64,000 nt of DNA, from the NCBI GenBank assembly GCA_015146655.1, contig VKHL01000084.1:4566-68565 (forward strand), read 5' to 3'. The notes under the pieces are model-generated. The model was not told the origin of the DNA. It searched no databases and saw only the letters and a list, made by a program, of their open reading frames with translations. Both the position numbers and the translations under genes were made by a program. This stretch comes from Ochromonas danica (Eukaryota > Sar > Chrysophyceae > Chromulinales > Chromulinaceae). This document shows positions 35,648 to 47,363 of this stretch, piece by piece; positions within the stretch are counted from its first letter, which is position 1; every line of letters starts with the position of its first letter.

Positions 35648-38600
35648 ATGGCCTCGAATGTTTCCTATGTTCCTCAGAATCCTCTCGAAAAGGAATACTA
35701 TGAGCTATTGTGGGCTGCTGCAACCGAAAATTCCAGTGACCCTGCGGTAGAACTATCCGGCAAGAATGCAGTCATGTTCTTCGAGAGATCCAGTGTTGAT
35801 AAAGGATTTCTGAAGCAAATCTGGTCATTGTCTACACCATTGGCAACCATGAATCATTCTCAGTTCTTTTCTGCCCTGAGGTTCATCACAATGATTCAGA
35901 ACGGAGAGATTCCCATTTCTGCAGGTCAGAAGAGAGCAGCACACTACCTTGCTTGGATGCATTCTGACTGTCTTTGTTATGTGCTTTAGAGCGCTTGCTG
36001 AAGACATCTAAAGTAGACTTGGGCCTGCCTAAATTCAACGGTATTGATCTTCCATCAGGTTGGCCACTGCTTTTGTCCATTTACCGGATCTTCGCATTGA
36101 TCGATGTATTCCTTGCTTCACAGCGAAGCCGTCAAACAGAGTACCACCTAGTGCAGGTCTTCCACATGCTGCATTTCCCGCTGGGGCTGCACCTTTTCCT
36201 GTGGCCCCAGCAGCAGCGGCTGCTTTTGCAATTACGCCAATTGAACATGCCAAGTATCACAATCTGTTTATCGCTTATGATGCGGACAAAGACGGGTGAG
36301 ATGTTTCCTATGGTCCAACTTGTCATAGTTGCTCTTTGTCTTTGTGCTAAACTGTCTGTTTTTGTCGAAGGTTTCTCTCTCGTGACGAGGTCTGGGGCGT
36401 GTTGAAGCAGTCTGGACTCGATGGCAATTCCCTTGAACGCATCTGGACTATGGCTGATGCAGATAAAGACCTCCGCCTTTCTTCAAAGGAGTTTTGCGTC
36501 GCCTTTCACCTCATTGTGGGCATCACGTATGTTATTCTCCTGGTTGATATTGCTTGTTCGTGCATCACCTTACGTCCATGTCTTTGGTTAGAAAACGAGG
36601 ACAGGCGGTTCCTGAGGCTCTCCCACAAAGCTTGCATCAATTTCTTCTTTTGGCTCCTCCAATTCCTCCTGTTGATGCTACTGTGGTTGCTGGTGATTCT
36701 GCCCAGCCGTCACCGGCATCATCTGGGAAGGTTGCTCCTCCAGCATCTGTTCCAGTTCCCGCTCCTCTTGTTTCTCCTTCCATACCAGCCGCTCAACCTA
36801 TTGCAGTCGCACCTAATGGAGCAACAGCGGTCGCTTCTGTAGCGACGAAGAAGCTCTCAACATCGGATAAGATATCTGCCGAATTCGATATTCCCGCCTC
36901 TCATCCTGTGACTACAAGTGCACCAGTTTCTGGGGCAGTGCAAAGCTCCTCAGTAAAGGAAGATGAGATAATTGATGCGATAGATGGAGTGCGTAGTGTT
37001 GCTCGTAAAGCTGTTGTTGCACACGAACACGCTGTGGAGACCGTCGACAAAGCTTTTGCGTCACTTATTGGGTTGCGGCAACGATTGGCAACAGAGAAGA
37101 TTTCTTTGGAAGCCACGGTTGCTAATGCAGTGGCTGCTAACAATGAGACTGCTGGCAAGTTAGAGCGTGTACTTGCGGAGGTTGCCAAATTGCAAGAAGA
37201 ATTGCAGGAACTCAGAAATAAATTTGCCTCGACCTCTGCCAACCAAGGTGAAAACCAAGAACGTCTCGCCAAGGTTGTGGCTGAGAAGACCAGTTTATTG
37301 CGAGAGATCAATGAACTAGTAGAGAGGTCCAACCATTCTAACAATGCGAATGCGGATTACTCGAATAAGGTATCGTTCAGCTTCCTCGAAGACTGCACTG
37401 GAAGCTCGAAGCTCATACTGTTGTTTTGTGTGTCTTGTGTTGCAGATCGTGGAAGCCACGGCCTCTTTTGCGCAGATTCAGCAACAAGTTCAAACATCAA
37501 GTGCGAAACAGGCATCTTTGGCATCTCAGTGCGAAGCTATCGCCAAAGAAAATGAGAGCTTGAAACAGCTCGTTGCAAAAGTTCGGGCCAACTTGTAAGT
37601 TCCATTCTGAGCAAGGTTATGATAATGTACTTTAATGTCCCTTTTCGTTCCATTTTGATTAGATCTGCTTCGAACCAACAGAGCTCTGCGTTGGATGCAA
37701 AGTTGAAGTCTCTACAAGCCCGCAGTTTGGAAGAACAACGTGTGTTTGAGCAAACCAAGCAAAAGGTGGCTGAGTTAGAGCTAAAACTAGCCGCCCTTCA
37801 GAGAGAGAAGCAAAATAGTCTTCTTCAACTGGTTAATGCAGCGAATGATCGCGTCGGTAGCACCGTGTCTTCTGTGAAATCAAATAGCACTTCAGCTAAG
37901 AACTCTGACTGGAACTCTTCCTCCAAAGATGCGTTTGATGGAAATGCTTTCTCCTCGGCAGGAGATGTAGATACTTCTGACCACGTAGAAAAAGAAGATG
38001 GTGCGGGTCTTGGTGGTTATCAAGCATTTGAAGAAGATCAGGAAGCGTTAATTTCTCCTGCTCTAATCAAGTCGTCCACTGAATCTCTTCCCTCAGCTGA
38101 TTCATCGTCAGCAAAGTCCTCGCAGTCGGCGAAGATTATTAGCAATGCCCCTCTTCCCTCTTCATCAGTGAAGTCGGTGACAAATATCGAACTACCTATC
38201 AAGAATCTGAGCGATTCCGATCCCTTTGGCGAACTGAGCGCACCGGAAACTCACGCTGCTCATGACGACCCCTTTGGTGCTAAGACGGTAGACAGCGCTT
38301 TGACAACAACAACTAAGGGTCCGTTTGATGACAATGGAAGCAGCGATTACGCAATAGCTGATCCCTTTGGAGCAGTCGATGCTACGCATGCCGCTGATCC
38401 TTTTGGTACAAGTTTGAGCGATGGCGGTGCAGCTACAAACAATGCTACTTCGGCAACTGCTGATCCTTTCGGTGATGTTGAAAGCACTTCCACCGTGGGA
38501 GTGGATCCTTTTGGTGAGCTAACTGTAAAGCATGTTGACTCAACGGTGAATCCCTTCAGTGAACCAGGCGTTGTGAGTGCGAAATCAGCTGGTCCAACAG

Positions 38601-39784
38601 CTGCAGCACAAGGTGCGGAAGTTCCCACCAACATTGCTCCTTCATCTAATGATTCTTTTGATGCAGTGAGTGTTGGTGATGCAAGCACTGCATCTGAAGC
38701 TGAAGATGATAATCCATTCGGTGCGACCAGTTCGAAAATAGGTGGAACAATAGACCTCGCAAGTGACCCCTTCGGCGAAGCAGGTGCAGGTATCACTGAA
38801 GATGATCCTTTTGGTGCGGCGGACTCTTCGGCTGCTGACCCCTTTGGTTCTGTTCCCGCAGCTGCTGTATCTGCGAGTGACCCCTTTGGTGCGAGTGATG
38901 CGAAACCTGCTGTCGAAGGTGATCCTTTCGGTGCAGCCAGTGCAACTGCGGCAGACCCTTTTCTCGCGAGCCCAACTGCGCCTAATGATGCCTCTGTTCC
39001 CGCAGTTGCTATATCTACGAGTGACCCCTTTGGTGGGAGTGATGCGAAAGCTGCTGTCGAAGGTGATCCTTTCGGTGCAGCCAGTGCAACTGCGGCAGAC
39101 CCTTTTCTCGCGAGCCCAACTGCACCTAATGATGCCTCTGTTCCCGCAGTTGCTATATCTACGAGTGACCCCTTTGGTGGGAGTGATGCGAAAGCTGCTG
39201 TCGAAGGTGATCCTTTCGGTGCAGCCAGTGCAACTGCGGCAGACCCTTTTCTCGCGAGCCCAACTGCACCTAATGATGCCTCTGTTCCCGCAGTTGCTAT
39301 ATCTACGAGTGACCCCTTTGGTGGGAGTGATGCGAAAGCTGCTGTCGAAGGTGATCCTTTCGGTGCAGCCAGTGCAACTGCGGCAGACCCTTTTCTCGCG
39401 AGCCCAACTGCACCTAATGATGCCTCTGTTCCCGCAGTTGCTATATCTACGAGTGACCCCTTTGGTGGGAGTGATGCGAAAGCTGCTGTCGAAGGTGATC
39501 CTTTCGGTGCAGCCAGTGCAACTGCGGCAGACCCTTTTCTCGCGAGCCCAACTGCACCTAATGATGCCTCTGTCAAGCATCAGGATTCTGGCTTCAATGC
39601 CTTTTCTGATGCTAGTGCTGCTGCCTTTGAGTTTGATTCAGCGAATTCTGCACCTTTTGATGCCTCTGCGTTTGACGGGTTTGACGCGTTTGGTGACAAT
39701 GCACCCGCTGATCATAGCGAGAAGGAGAAGTTTTCAGACAGCAATCCATTCGGACATGAAGGGCCAGATCCTTTCAACTTCTAG
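35648..39784 (+). CDS. Eps15/Ede1-like EH-domain endocytic scaffold
   Basis: Seven exons, 35648-35924, 35990-36058, 36124-36295, 36371-36526, 36592-37369, 37446-37594 and 37663-39784, with introns of 65-76 nt. Frames join to 1,240 residues. Two EH domains open the protein. The first (about 5-115) has EYYELLWAAA and KQIWSLS. The second (about 140-225) has KYHNLFIAYDADKDG, FLSRDEVWGVLKQSGL and LERIWTMADADKDLRLSSKE, with intact EF-hand-like loops. A proline/alanine linker, a coiled coil (about 345-590, including ELQELRNKFAS and VAELELKLAALQREK) and a long acidic tail rich in DPF/DPFG motifs follow. This is the Eps15 layout: EH domains bind NPF peptides and DPF motifs bind the AP-2 ear during clathrin-mediated endocytosis. 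The tail contains the tandem repeat at 38852-39571. Confidence 0.9.
38852..39571 (+). repeat. Five in-frame 144-bp tandem repeats encoding DPF motifs
   Basis: Units begin at 38852, 38996, 39140, 39284 and 39428, period exactly 144 bp (48 codons). The first differs at several bases; the other four are almost identical. Each unit encodes three acidic DPF-type motifs (TSDPFGGSD, EGDPFGAAS, AADPFLAS). Because 144 is a multiple of three and the units lack stops in several frames, long spurious frames appear on both strands here. Confidence 0.95.
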
Positions 39785-40007
39785 GCTGCGAATGTTTTTG
39801 TTTAGATAGTAGATGGTAAAAGGTGTTGAGACAGTTGGATAACTGTAGTTTGGGTAATTACTTTAAAGGCTGGGAGACAAACAGAAGTGTAGATACATTG
39901 AGGAGCAAGAACAGTTTGGTTGGATCCCGTGGTCACATGGGGGGTTTCTAACATTCCTGATAAGTTCGTTGCATCCAACTTGGAAGGCAGACTATCGACT
40001 AGACAAG

Positions 40008-41534
40008 CTACTTAGTGGCGGCGTAGAGAGGGTCGCGCTGCACCACCCGCGAAGAAAAGTGATTTCGGATCACTTCGTTTTCATCGCTTTCCCAAATGGC
40101 CAGCATTCCTTTATCTCCAGCCGTGGCGAGCATGAAGGGCTCGTCTTGGCTGAACTGCATAGTGAGTAGCTTGCCCACATTCATGGTCTTGTAAGCCACA
40201 CAGCGAGGGGCCTCCTCGCCAGACTGCGCCATGTTGTGGACATCCCAAACCTTCACGGTCTTGTCGACAGATGCAGTTGCCATCATGCCATTCACTAGAC
40301 TGCTGAACTGAATGGAAGAAACAGCTTTACCATGGGCACGGAAAGAGTTGATCACGCCGCCCAGGGAAGAAGAGTTGGAAGAAGCATTGCGCACGTCAAT
40401 GCTTGCGACCTCTCCATTCTCCAGAGCAGCATACAGATGGTAGCTGTTGAATGGATCCCACGCCAGACTCTCAATATCCGCCGAAAGACACGAAGACGAG
40501 GCACATGTGGCAGATCGGCAATCCACCAATCCAATCTTCTTGTCAAACGAGCCCGTGCCGAGCAGATAAGCTTCGCTGGGGTGCCACACTACGGACTGCA
40601 CCTTATCTCCGTGATGGCGGAACGTGTGTGAGCAGGTCTGAGTTGTAACGTCCCAGACTTTCACAGTATGATCAGCAGATCCACTGGCCAAAGCTTGTCT
40701 GTAGACGGTGTTCCAAGACAGAGACAGCACGGCGTCTTCGTGGCTGCCGGGTCGGAAGCTCTCAGCCTCAGCCTTCTTCTTCTTCCCTGCCTTGCTCTTC
40801 TTCTTGCTTTTCTTTTCGACTCCACCGAGGACAGCACTGGGCTCGATGGCGTCGAGCACATCCAAGTTCCATATCTCAATGGCCGGGCTGAAAGTGCCCA
40901 CGGCGATGAAGTTGCCGACCTGCTGCTGCGCGCCTTCGGGGTTGAGCGCAGGCGGACAGTCCAGCCACGCCAAGGAGAGCGGGAAGTCTGGCAGCAAGAT
41001 GTCGTGGTGGGTATAGAGGCTTCCCTCGGAGGTGTAGACCTGGACCTCGAGGTGGCTGTATTCGTCTTCCGTCACGGCCAGCGCGATGACGTGGTCTGAC
41101 GCGCGGATCTCGTCATCCTCCTCCTCCTCCTGAGGCCCTTCCTCGTCATCCCCTGCTTCTTCAAGAAGCCGATCATTGAGGCTGTCCATAGCCATAACCT
41201 CCTCCTCGTCTTCCTCGTCCTGCACCAGCAGACCATCGAGGCCGTCGTCTTCGTTGTCGTACTCGTCCATGCGCAGCTCAGCTGGCAGGCCATCGGTGTC
41301 GACTTCGCCGGAAGGCTCCACCTCGCTGGCCTCTTCTTGAGCTTCTTGCTCTTCTTCTGCTTCCCCTCTGTTGTCACGACAGCCAAAAGTGAGTGCGAGG
41401 CGGGAGAGCGACGAGACAGACAGAACTTACTCGGCGAGAGTCTGGATACGCTCTACCTCATCTTTAGAAAGCTCGAACCTGACAGGACGACTTCTCGCTG
41501 CGCCTCTGGGAACCCAAGCAAGCGCTGAGATCAT
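40008..41534 (-). CDS. PWP1: PWP1-like WD40 ribosome-biogenesis protein
   Basis: Two exons on the minus strand, 41534-41431 and 41367-40008 (63-nt intron), give 487 residues. The short first exon encodes MISALAWVPRGAARSRPVRF, the conserved PWP1 N-terminus (M-I-x-A-x-x-W-V-P-R-G). A very acidic stretch (about 40-120) follows, then WD repeats: LALAVTEDEYSHLEV, GNFIAVGTFSPAIEIWNLD, a lysine-rich insert KKSKKKSKAGKKKK, ALASGSADHTVKVWDV, LGTGSFDKKIGLVDCR, MMATASVDKTVKVWDV and MLATAGDKGMLAIWE. PWP1 is nucleolar and supports rDNA chromatin activity and large-subunit assembly. The first exon settles the identity. Its 3' end faces that of the EH-domain gene, with about 220 bp between. Confidence 0.92.
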
Positions 41535-41829
41535 CTTTCTTGGGAGAAACTAATCGGATGGTCCGGCACAGCAGCTGAGCACTCACACCAAGAAACGACT
41601 TTTCAAGGCAAAAACTACTTCGTGAGGTTCTCGACCAAATGTCTAAATTCTGGCTGCCTGGCGTGGTCGGTGGTGGTGCCTGGCTGGGCGAGGTTGAAGA
41701 GAAAACGAAAACAAATACAACGAGAGGCCGAGAAGGAAGAACTTCTGCTTGGAAGGGAAAGAGACGCCATTCTCCCCACGAAGGCTGGTTGGTCCATTTT
41801 AATGACTGCACGCATTGTACTGGAATAGG
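41535..41829. promoter_or_regulatory. Divergent promoter region, PWP1 / F-box gene
   Basis: 295 bp between the two start codons. No TATA box or recognisable operator. Confidence 0.45.
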
Positions 41830-43206
41830 ATGGAAAGAGTTCCTGATTCCTTCTCTTCGCTGTCGCTTTGCCTCTCAGCAGGCGATGGCCTGAGCGTCAC
41901 GCCCGCTGGCGACGGCATTCTGGGAAAACGCGTTCCTGACGCATTGATCATTGACAACATCCTCCCCTACATCTCTGACTGGCAGTCGCTGATTTCCTTT
42001 TCGTCCACTTCGCGCTCTTTCCGCGAATTGGTCACCTCGTCACAGGCGGCAGAGGTTTGGACGCGCTGCCATGGGAAGCGCTTTCATCTCTGCATTGATG
42101 GCTACTGCTCCACCTGCCCCTTCTCTGCGTCGCGCTCGACCTTCGCGAGTGCCTTGCGAGTGATGGAGCGCTTCCCCATGCAGCTGCTGGAGGTCCATTG
42201 CTTTCTGGCCGACCTGCCCGTCTGCTTGTGTGCGCTAGCCAAGAAGTCCACCATTGCCTCGCTTGAGCTGTCTTTGACCAATCAGTCCAGCAGCCCGCCC
42301 CTCGAGAAGCTTCTCCAGGCCTCTGAGCTTTCAGCACTGCCACTCAACAGCTTTGCAGCCCTGCGCGACCTCTCCCTCAACTCGTCCCATCTATACCACG
42401 TCAAACTACCTGGCCGTGCCCGCCTGTTGGACTTGCTTGGGGGCAGGTTGGAGAAACTGCAATTCTTAAATCTGTCTCCGTCGGGCGTCTTCTCGATTCT
42501 CTCCTTGCGCTGCCCTCGCCTGCGAACTCTGAGGGTCGACAAGCCGCAAACATTGCCTGATCTCATGGCGTACTTCAATGACAATCTGTGCGAATTACAC
42601 CTCTGTAGATGTATGTTTATTCCTGAGGGCAGGCTGCAACTCAACGCTCTTCGGAAGTTGCGCTTCTCTGCGGCATTCCGCATGGAAGACTGCCAAGTCA
42701 AGGCTGCCGTTGGCCTGGCGCCTCTCAGCGTGGTGGACTTCTCCCTAGAAGTGCCCGGACCTCTTGCCAGCCTTGCTGTCTCCCATGTCTGCAAGCTCTT
42801 GCCGCACTTGCAGAAGTTAACGCTCGAAGGCTGCTACGAGAAGGGCGTTTTATCGACACAGAGCCTGCAAACACTTGGCCACAGATGCACGCGGCTTCAG
42901 TCTTTCGAAATACACACTTCCAAGTCTGTCAACAAGCTTGGCTTCGAGTCGATGGCCGCGTTTCTGAGTTTGTCGCAGTGCCAATCGCTTCGCGTTTTGC
43001 GGGTCATGCTGGACGAGACAGTGGTGGTCCATTTGCAGGAATTGCTCCAACGAGATTCCTCTCTTGAGACGATAGTGATCAAGGCGAAGCGCCGGTGGAT
43101 TCCCTGCGAGGCGTGGGCATCTCTCGTGGAGCACTTCCGCCAGGTTGCTGCGCAGCGTCCCTCCGTCTCCGTCTCCCTTCTCAACCTTTCAGATGATGAA
43201 ACATAG
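41830..43206 (+). CDS. F-box/LRR-like protein
   Basis: One exon, 458 residues from ATG 41830. Residues about 30-80 read VPDALIIDNILPYISDWQSL, then ISFSSTSRSFRELV and EVWTRCHGKRF, the spacing of an F-box (L-P-x-x-(I/L)...(L/I)-x-x-(C/S)-x-x-x-R-x-(F/W)...W). The remainder has leucine-rich stretches such as ALRDLSLNSSHL, LEKLQFLNLS, CPRLRTLRVD and LQKLTLEGCYEKG, as in FBXL proteins, though repeats are irregular. F-box/LRR proteins recruit substrates to SCF ubiquitin ligases through Skp1. Family level is likely; the substrate is unknown. The gene ends opposite the TEX261-like gene, 276 bp away. Confidence 0.75.
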   Translation: MERVPDSFSSLSLCLSAGDGLSVTPAGDGILGKRVPDALIIDNILPYISDWQSLISFSSTSRSFRELVTSSQAAEVWTRCHGKRFHLCIDGYCSTCPFSASRSTFASALRVMERFPMQLLEVHCFLADLPVCLCALAKKSTIASLELSLTNQSSSPPLEKLLQASELSALPLNSFAALRDLSLNSSHLYHVKLPGRARLLDLLGGRLEKLQFLNLSPSGVFSILSLRCPRLRTLRVDKPQTLPDLMAYFNDNLCELHLCRCMFIPEGRLQLNALRKLRFSAAFRMEDCQVKAAVGLAPLSVVDFSLEVPGPLASLAVSHVCKLLPHLQKLTLEGCYEKGVLSTQSLQTLGHRCTRLQSFEIHTSKSVNKLGFESMAAFLSLSQCQSLRVLRVMLDETVVVHLQELLQRDSSLETIVIKAKRRWIPCEAWASLVEHFRQVAAQRPSVSVSLLNLSDDET

Positions 43207-43482
43207 AAATCCCATACATATACATACAACTGTTTGTTTTCAGCAATTAGTGCTATTATCATGGTTACCGTAGCTGTTGTGTAGTTTGATAAGCTGTGAC
43301 AGTCCAACAGTCCGCCATGTGGACCGAAGAACGACCTAGTTCTTCCATTCCAAACTCCACAACCCGCGCTAGCATAGTCTATTGTCGCTACAGTATTCAA
43401 CTAACGCTTGGCTCGTTTTGCTGGGCGGTCAGCAAATCAACGGCACTGTGCACGAGTCCTTCGAGCGCCAGACCAGACAGAG

Positions 43483-44067
43483 TCAACCTGTACGCTTGCG
43501 TAGCGCTACAAAGGGCCAATCAACATACCCAGCCACCCAGTCATAGGCCACTCGAAAGGAAGACTTTCTCTTGCCCTCCCCAACTTCATCCGCTGCAGGG
43601 CTCACGGAGTGCGGCAGGCATTGCTCGCAAATGGTGAGCGAAGCCACGAGACCGCATGGCAAGGACCAGACTTGTACGACGAAGAAGCCCAGTACAGAGA
43701 GAGCGCCCACTCGAATCTGCAGGAAGTATCGCAGCCAGAGGATGTTCGTGGCGACGAAGCCCAGCGCGGCGAACAGCGCCTGCCAAGAGAACAGCTGCAA
43801 ATAGGGAAAGTCCCGCAGCATTAACGCATACGTACCCAAGGCTAGAAACTCTACGGTGGTCTCCATGAGCGGTAAGCCATCGAGCCACAACAGCGCCTGA
43901 AGCAGCGCGATGACGGCCAAGGAGTAGCGAAGCACTTTGGCAGTGGTCGATGGAAACTCTTCGGCCAGTCCAGACAGCAAATAGAGACCCGAGGACAAAG
44001 CCAAGGCGAGCAGGACGATGGAAAGAGATCCAGAGACCCGACTGAAGAGCCAAAAGAAGGTTCCCAT
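43483..44067 (-). CDS. TEX261/SVP26 family ER-Golgi membrane protein
   Basis: One exon on the minus strand, 194 residues from ATG 44067, close to human TEX261 (196). Membrane segments are about residues 5-30 (VSGSLSIVLLALALSSGLYLLSG includes the family's short loop before ELAEE), 47-63, 70-90, 93-115 and 120-145. AEEFPSTTAKVLRYSLAVIA parallels the IEEYTVATSRIIKYMI stretch of TEX261, and the C-terminal part has CLPHSVSPAADE in place of NVLPSTMQPGDD. SVP26 in yeast helps package Golgi mannosyltransferases and other type II proteins into COPII vesicles. The identity is good by layout and motif position. Confidence 0.85.
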   Translation of the reverse strand: MGTFFWLFSRVSGSLSIVLLALALSSGLYLLSGLAEEFPSTTAKVLRYSLAVIALLQALLWLDGLPLMETTVEFLALGTYALMLRDFPYLQLFSWQALFAALGFVATNILWLRYFLQIRVGALSVLGFFVVQVWSLPCGLVASLTICEQCLPHSVSPAADEVGEGKRKSSFRVAYDWVAGYVDWPFVALRKRTG

Positions 44068-44298
44068 TTCCTTTCTGAGATCGGGTCGAATTGCGACTTT
44101 GCTCAGCACAAATATAGACTTGAAACCCCTATTTTATAGTTTTCCTATTGCAGCTTTTCCAGTCTGTGGGTCAAAAGTCAAAACAAGCAGTCAAAAGTCG
44201 TAATTTGTGAGTTATTTCTCTCAATTTACAGAACAATCCGCTCGATCTGCACAGTCGGTGGGAAATATTGGATCGATCGAAGTAAATCGTAGCCGGCC
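44068..44298. promoter_or_regulatory. Divergent promoter region, TEX261-like / PH-PIH1 gene
   Basis: 231 bp between start codons; it contains two copies of gtcaaaagtc near 44165-44200. No TATA box is convincing. Confidence 0.4.
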
Positions 44299-46828
44299 AT
44301 GTTACCCCAGGCGGAACTAAAGAAAGGATGGCTGAAGAAGCAAGCACGAAGTGGACTTGTCAAGAACTGGCAGACTCGCTTCTTTGTGCTTCATCAAAGC
44401 CGGATATCTTACTACGCCAAGGAGATCGACCGCTTCCCCTTCGGAGACGAGCTCAAGGTAGTGCCACGTGCTGTCTGAACATGATCCACGACTCCTAATC
44501 ATCTTTGGCATTTGTTTTGTCAGGGTGACCTCTTCTTAATGGACGCGAAGCTGGAGCGACGGAATAATGATCGACAGATCTTCATCCAGTCGGCCAACGG
44601 GCAGAAGGATATGCTGATGGAGGCGAACTCTGCGGAGGAGGCACAGCAGTGGATAACAGCGCTAAAGCAGCACATTGCTGGTGCGTCCAAAGCGGAGGGC
44701 TCGTTGGGCTCGGCGAAGACGCTGTCCGCCACCTCAGACCTCTCGCTGTCCGCCGCGGAAAATGCCGAGGCTGAAGCTGCGCCGGGTGATCTAGCCTCAC
44801 CTACTGCTGGGACAGGTGGGTCTGGAGGAGGAGAAACCAGCATTCTTCCTCGGCCCGGCTGGGTCATTAAGGTCTTCCGAACAACAGGAGAGAAAGTCTT
44901 CATCAACCTCTGCGAGCACGCGGAGGTCCCCAACACGCCCTTGGTGCTGTCTCTGGGATACAACAAGTGGCCCTTTATGGTGTTATCTGGACCACGGCAG
45001 TTGGTCGAAGACCCAAATCAGCCCACAGTCGCTCTCTACGACGCCGTGGTCCACCCAGCCGTCATCGCTCACTGCCAGAAAGACAGCCAGGCAAAGGATG
45101 CTGCTTGTGCAAGGTATGACTACTGTCAATTGGATGTGCACAGTGACTAATGCTCTTGCTCTTAACCATAGAGTGATGCGTCTGCTACGCAAGCAATACG
45201 GCGAGGATCTGCAGACCGAGTTCAAGCTGCCCAAGATCACCAAACGGTACAAAGGAGAGCTCGTTGCCATCGCACTCCCAGCCAATCTCCAAGTGCTAAG
45301 CAGGACTAGATCTTCTGTGTATGGTGCGCCGTCTTCTGACAAGCTGCAGCGCACGAATTCTTCCTCCGCAGCGCCTGCGACTAACGAAGGAGATGACGCG
45401 GCTCGCGGTAACAACAACTCCTTGAAGCGAAAACAGAGTATTAATGTACAGCAGGCCGCTTCGTCACCGCCTTCCAATCCTCCAACATCGTTTACTTCAG
45501 AGGGAGACTATAGCAGTCAGACGCCTTCCGCTGCCAATAACCCGGCGACTCCGCTTTCATCCAATATGGCCGGGGTGAAGGTGACGCGCAGTCCTCTGCT
45601 GCGATCCTCAACGACCATGTCCGCCGTGTCCCCCATGAGCGGAGAGAGTGGCTTTACTCGACGAACCACGATATCGAAACTCTTCACTGCCAACGATGGA
45701 TCGGAAGATAATAGCAGAGCTGACCTCAACGGCCGCTCTCCAGGCGATCCTGGGCTAACACGGCTGCACTCTGAAATACCTTACAAGGTCGCACAAGATG
45801 TGCGGGCGGGTGGTAGCATACGAGCAGCGCGCTCTTCCTTGCTGCACATTCCTGGCCGACCCACAGGGCGAGACAACAATCAGCGCAAGCTGGTCATACC
45901 TTTCCAAGTCGTCCGCTCCAATGGTACCATTGCTAAGAGTCGCCCCGAACGATCTGCTCCGGGTCATATCCTTGCCCATGGAGCACTTGTTTACGCTATT
46001 CACCGCAAGACGGTGACCACAGTGGATGGCGGCGGAGGTGTTTGGCTGGCAACGACCGAGGGGTGGATATGGATCTCAGCTGGGAACGCCGTGTCAAGCC
46101 CCAACTCCTCTATTTTATCGTCACCCACGATAGTTCCAGTTCTTCCTGCGCAGCAGCAGCCCGTGAAGATCAAGATTGCAACCACTCGCTTCAACCACCC
46201 CACACAGGACTTGGTCGCTCCCGTTGGAAAGCATGGAAGCATATCATTGCGTGAAAGTGAAAGCGGCTGGTTCACTATGCGCAACTCGGCGTCGCCAATG
46301 CGCGGAGGGGCAGGAGGAGGAGGAGGGTCTACCAGTCGCCTTTCTCTTGGCGCGACTTTCCAAACGCGCTTTGTCATGGACGTCTTCTTTCTGGACGACG
46401 CCTTCCTCCGCCTCACGCGCACTTTCTCTGAAGTCATTATTTTGAGAGAGGGGCTGCTAGCCAGTCAGCAGCAACGAGTGGTGAAGGACCGCGTGCTCAA
46501 AGCAGGGCCCTTGCCCTTCGAGGAAGATGGCCTGCCTCTCATTGTGGACGACCTCAACGTGTTGCTCGAGACGGTCGAAGGAGTGGAGAACTGGTTCAAC
46601 AAGTTGTTGCAATTGCAGGTAGACTAAGCTATTGGACTCACCCTCTTCGTCTCCTTCTCGTAATGCAATTGTCTGTCAACACAGGTGTCACTGTCGAAGT
46701 GCAAGCTGCTGGCTGACTTCTTCTCTCCTCGAGCCGATGCGGGCGACTACGACCTCATGGAGAACGAGCTCATGGCGCAGAACGGAGTCAATGGGGCCTG
46801 GGCTGACGAGCTGGAGAGAGACTTTTAG
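44299..46828 (+). CDS. PH-PIH1-PX-like multidomain protein
   Basis: Four exons, 44299-44457, 44524-45113, 45172-46618 and 46685-46828, join to 779 residues. The PH domain (about 1-108) reads ELKKGWLKKQARSGLVKNWQ, TRFFVLHQSRISYYAKE and ends EEAQQWITALKQHI. Residues about 164-290 match the PIH1 N-terminal domain: PGWVIKVFRTTGEKVFINLC, then VLSLGYNKW, LVEDPNQPTVALYDAVVHP and KLPKITKRYKGE. After a serine-rich linker, about 645-765 look like the second half of a PX domain (GVENWFNKLLQLQVSLSKCK, then LLADFFSPRA). PIH1 proteins work with HSP90/R2TP in complex assembly, including dynein arms; PH and PX bind phosphoinositides. The combination is unusual. The PX part is the least certain. Confidence 0.75.
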
Positions 46829-47363
46829 TTTTGAATCATACCATACCATATCTACCTTACCATACCTTACCATTCCTAGTCTAGAGAAGAGAAGAGATGT
46901 TGTTTTATCGGTGTCATTCAGTGCTATTCTATTCAATCGCTCAGGTGCTCTTGTTTGACTGAGCCGTTGAGCTGTTGATATTGTGAATTGAATGACGACT
47001 AGCACTTTCATATTAACATTAATATGGACCATTACTATCATTCGTATCATTAATAGGGACCATTACTATCATTCGTATCATTAATAGGGACCATTACTAT
47101 CATTCGTATCATTAATAGGGACCATTACTATCATTAGTAGCTATCGTTACTATCATTAGTGTCGTTAGCATCATAGTAGTGGTAGACTAGTGTCAACTAA
47201 TATCAATCAATTGTCAATAAGTCAGTCAATCGTATTTAACGGTTGTTGATTCATTAAGTTAACTTAGTCTGGCCTCAGTAGATTAGCAGGCAATAGCACG
47301 ACATAACATAACGTTAACTTAACAGAGACTGCCTGGACTATCTACAAAACACTGTGCACACCA
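46829..47363. other. Intergenic with minisatellite
   Basis: AT-rich sequence between convergent genes, holding CCATA-type runs at 46838-46874, the 31-bp tandem repeat at 47026-47137, and many taac/gttaac motifs to about 47330. No gene seen. Confidence 0.7.
47026..47137. repeat. 31-bp tandem repeat, about 3.6 copies
   Basis: Units starting ggaccattactatcatt at 47026, 47057, 47088 and 47119 have a constant 31-bp period and are almost identical; the last copy is partial (attagtag in place of attcgtat). Confidence 0.95.

Noticed and set aside
38347-39580. Long minus-strand and alternate-frame open frames (312-409 codons) across the EH gene tail
   Set aside because: They exist because the 144-bp repeat is a multiple of three and lacks stops in several frames; composition is a mirror of the DPF tail and there is no domain or splice logic.
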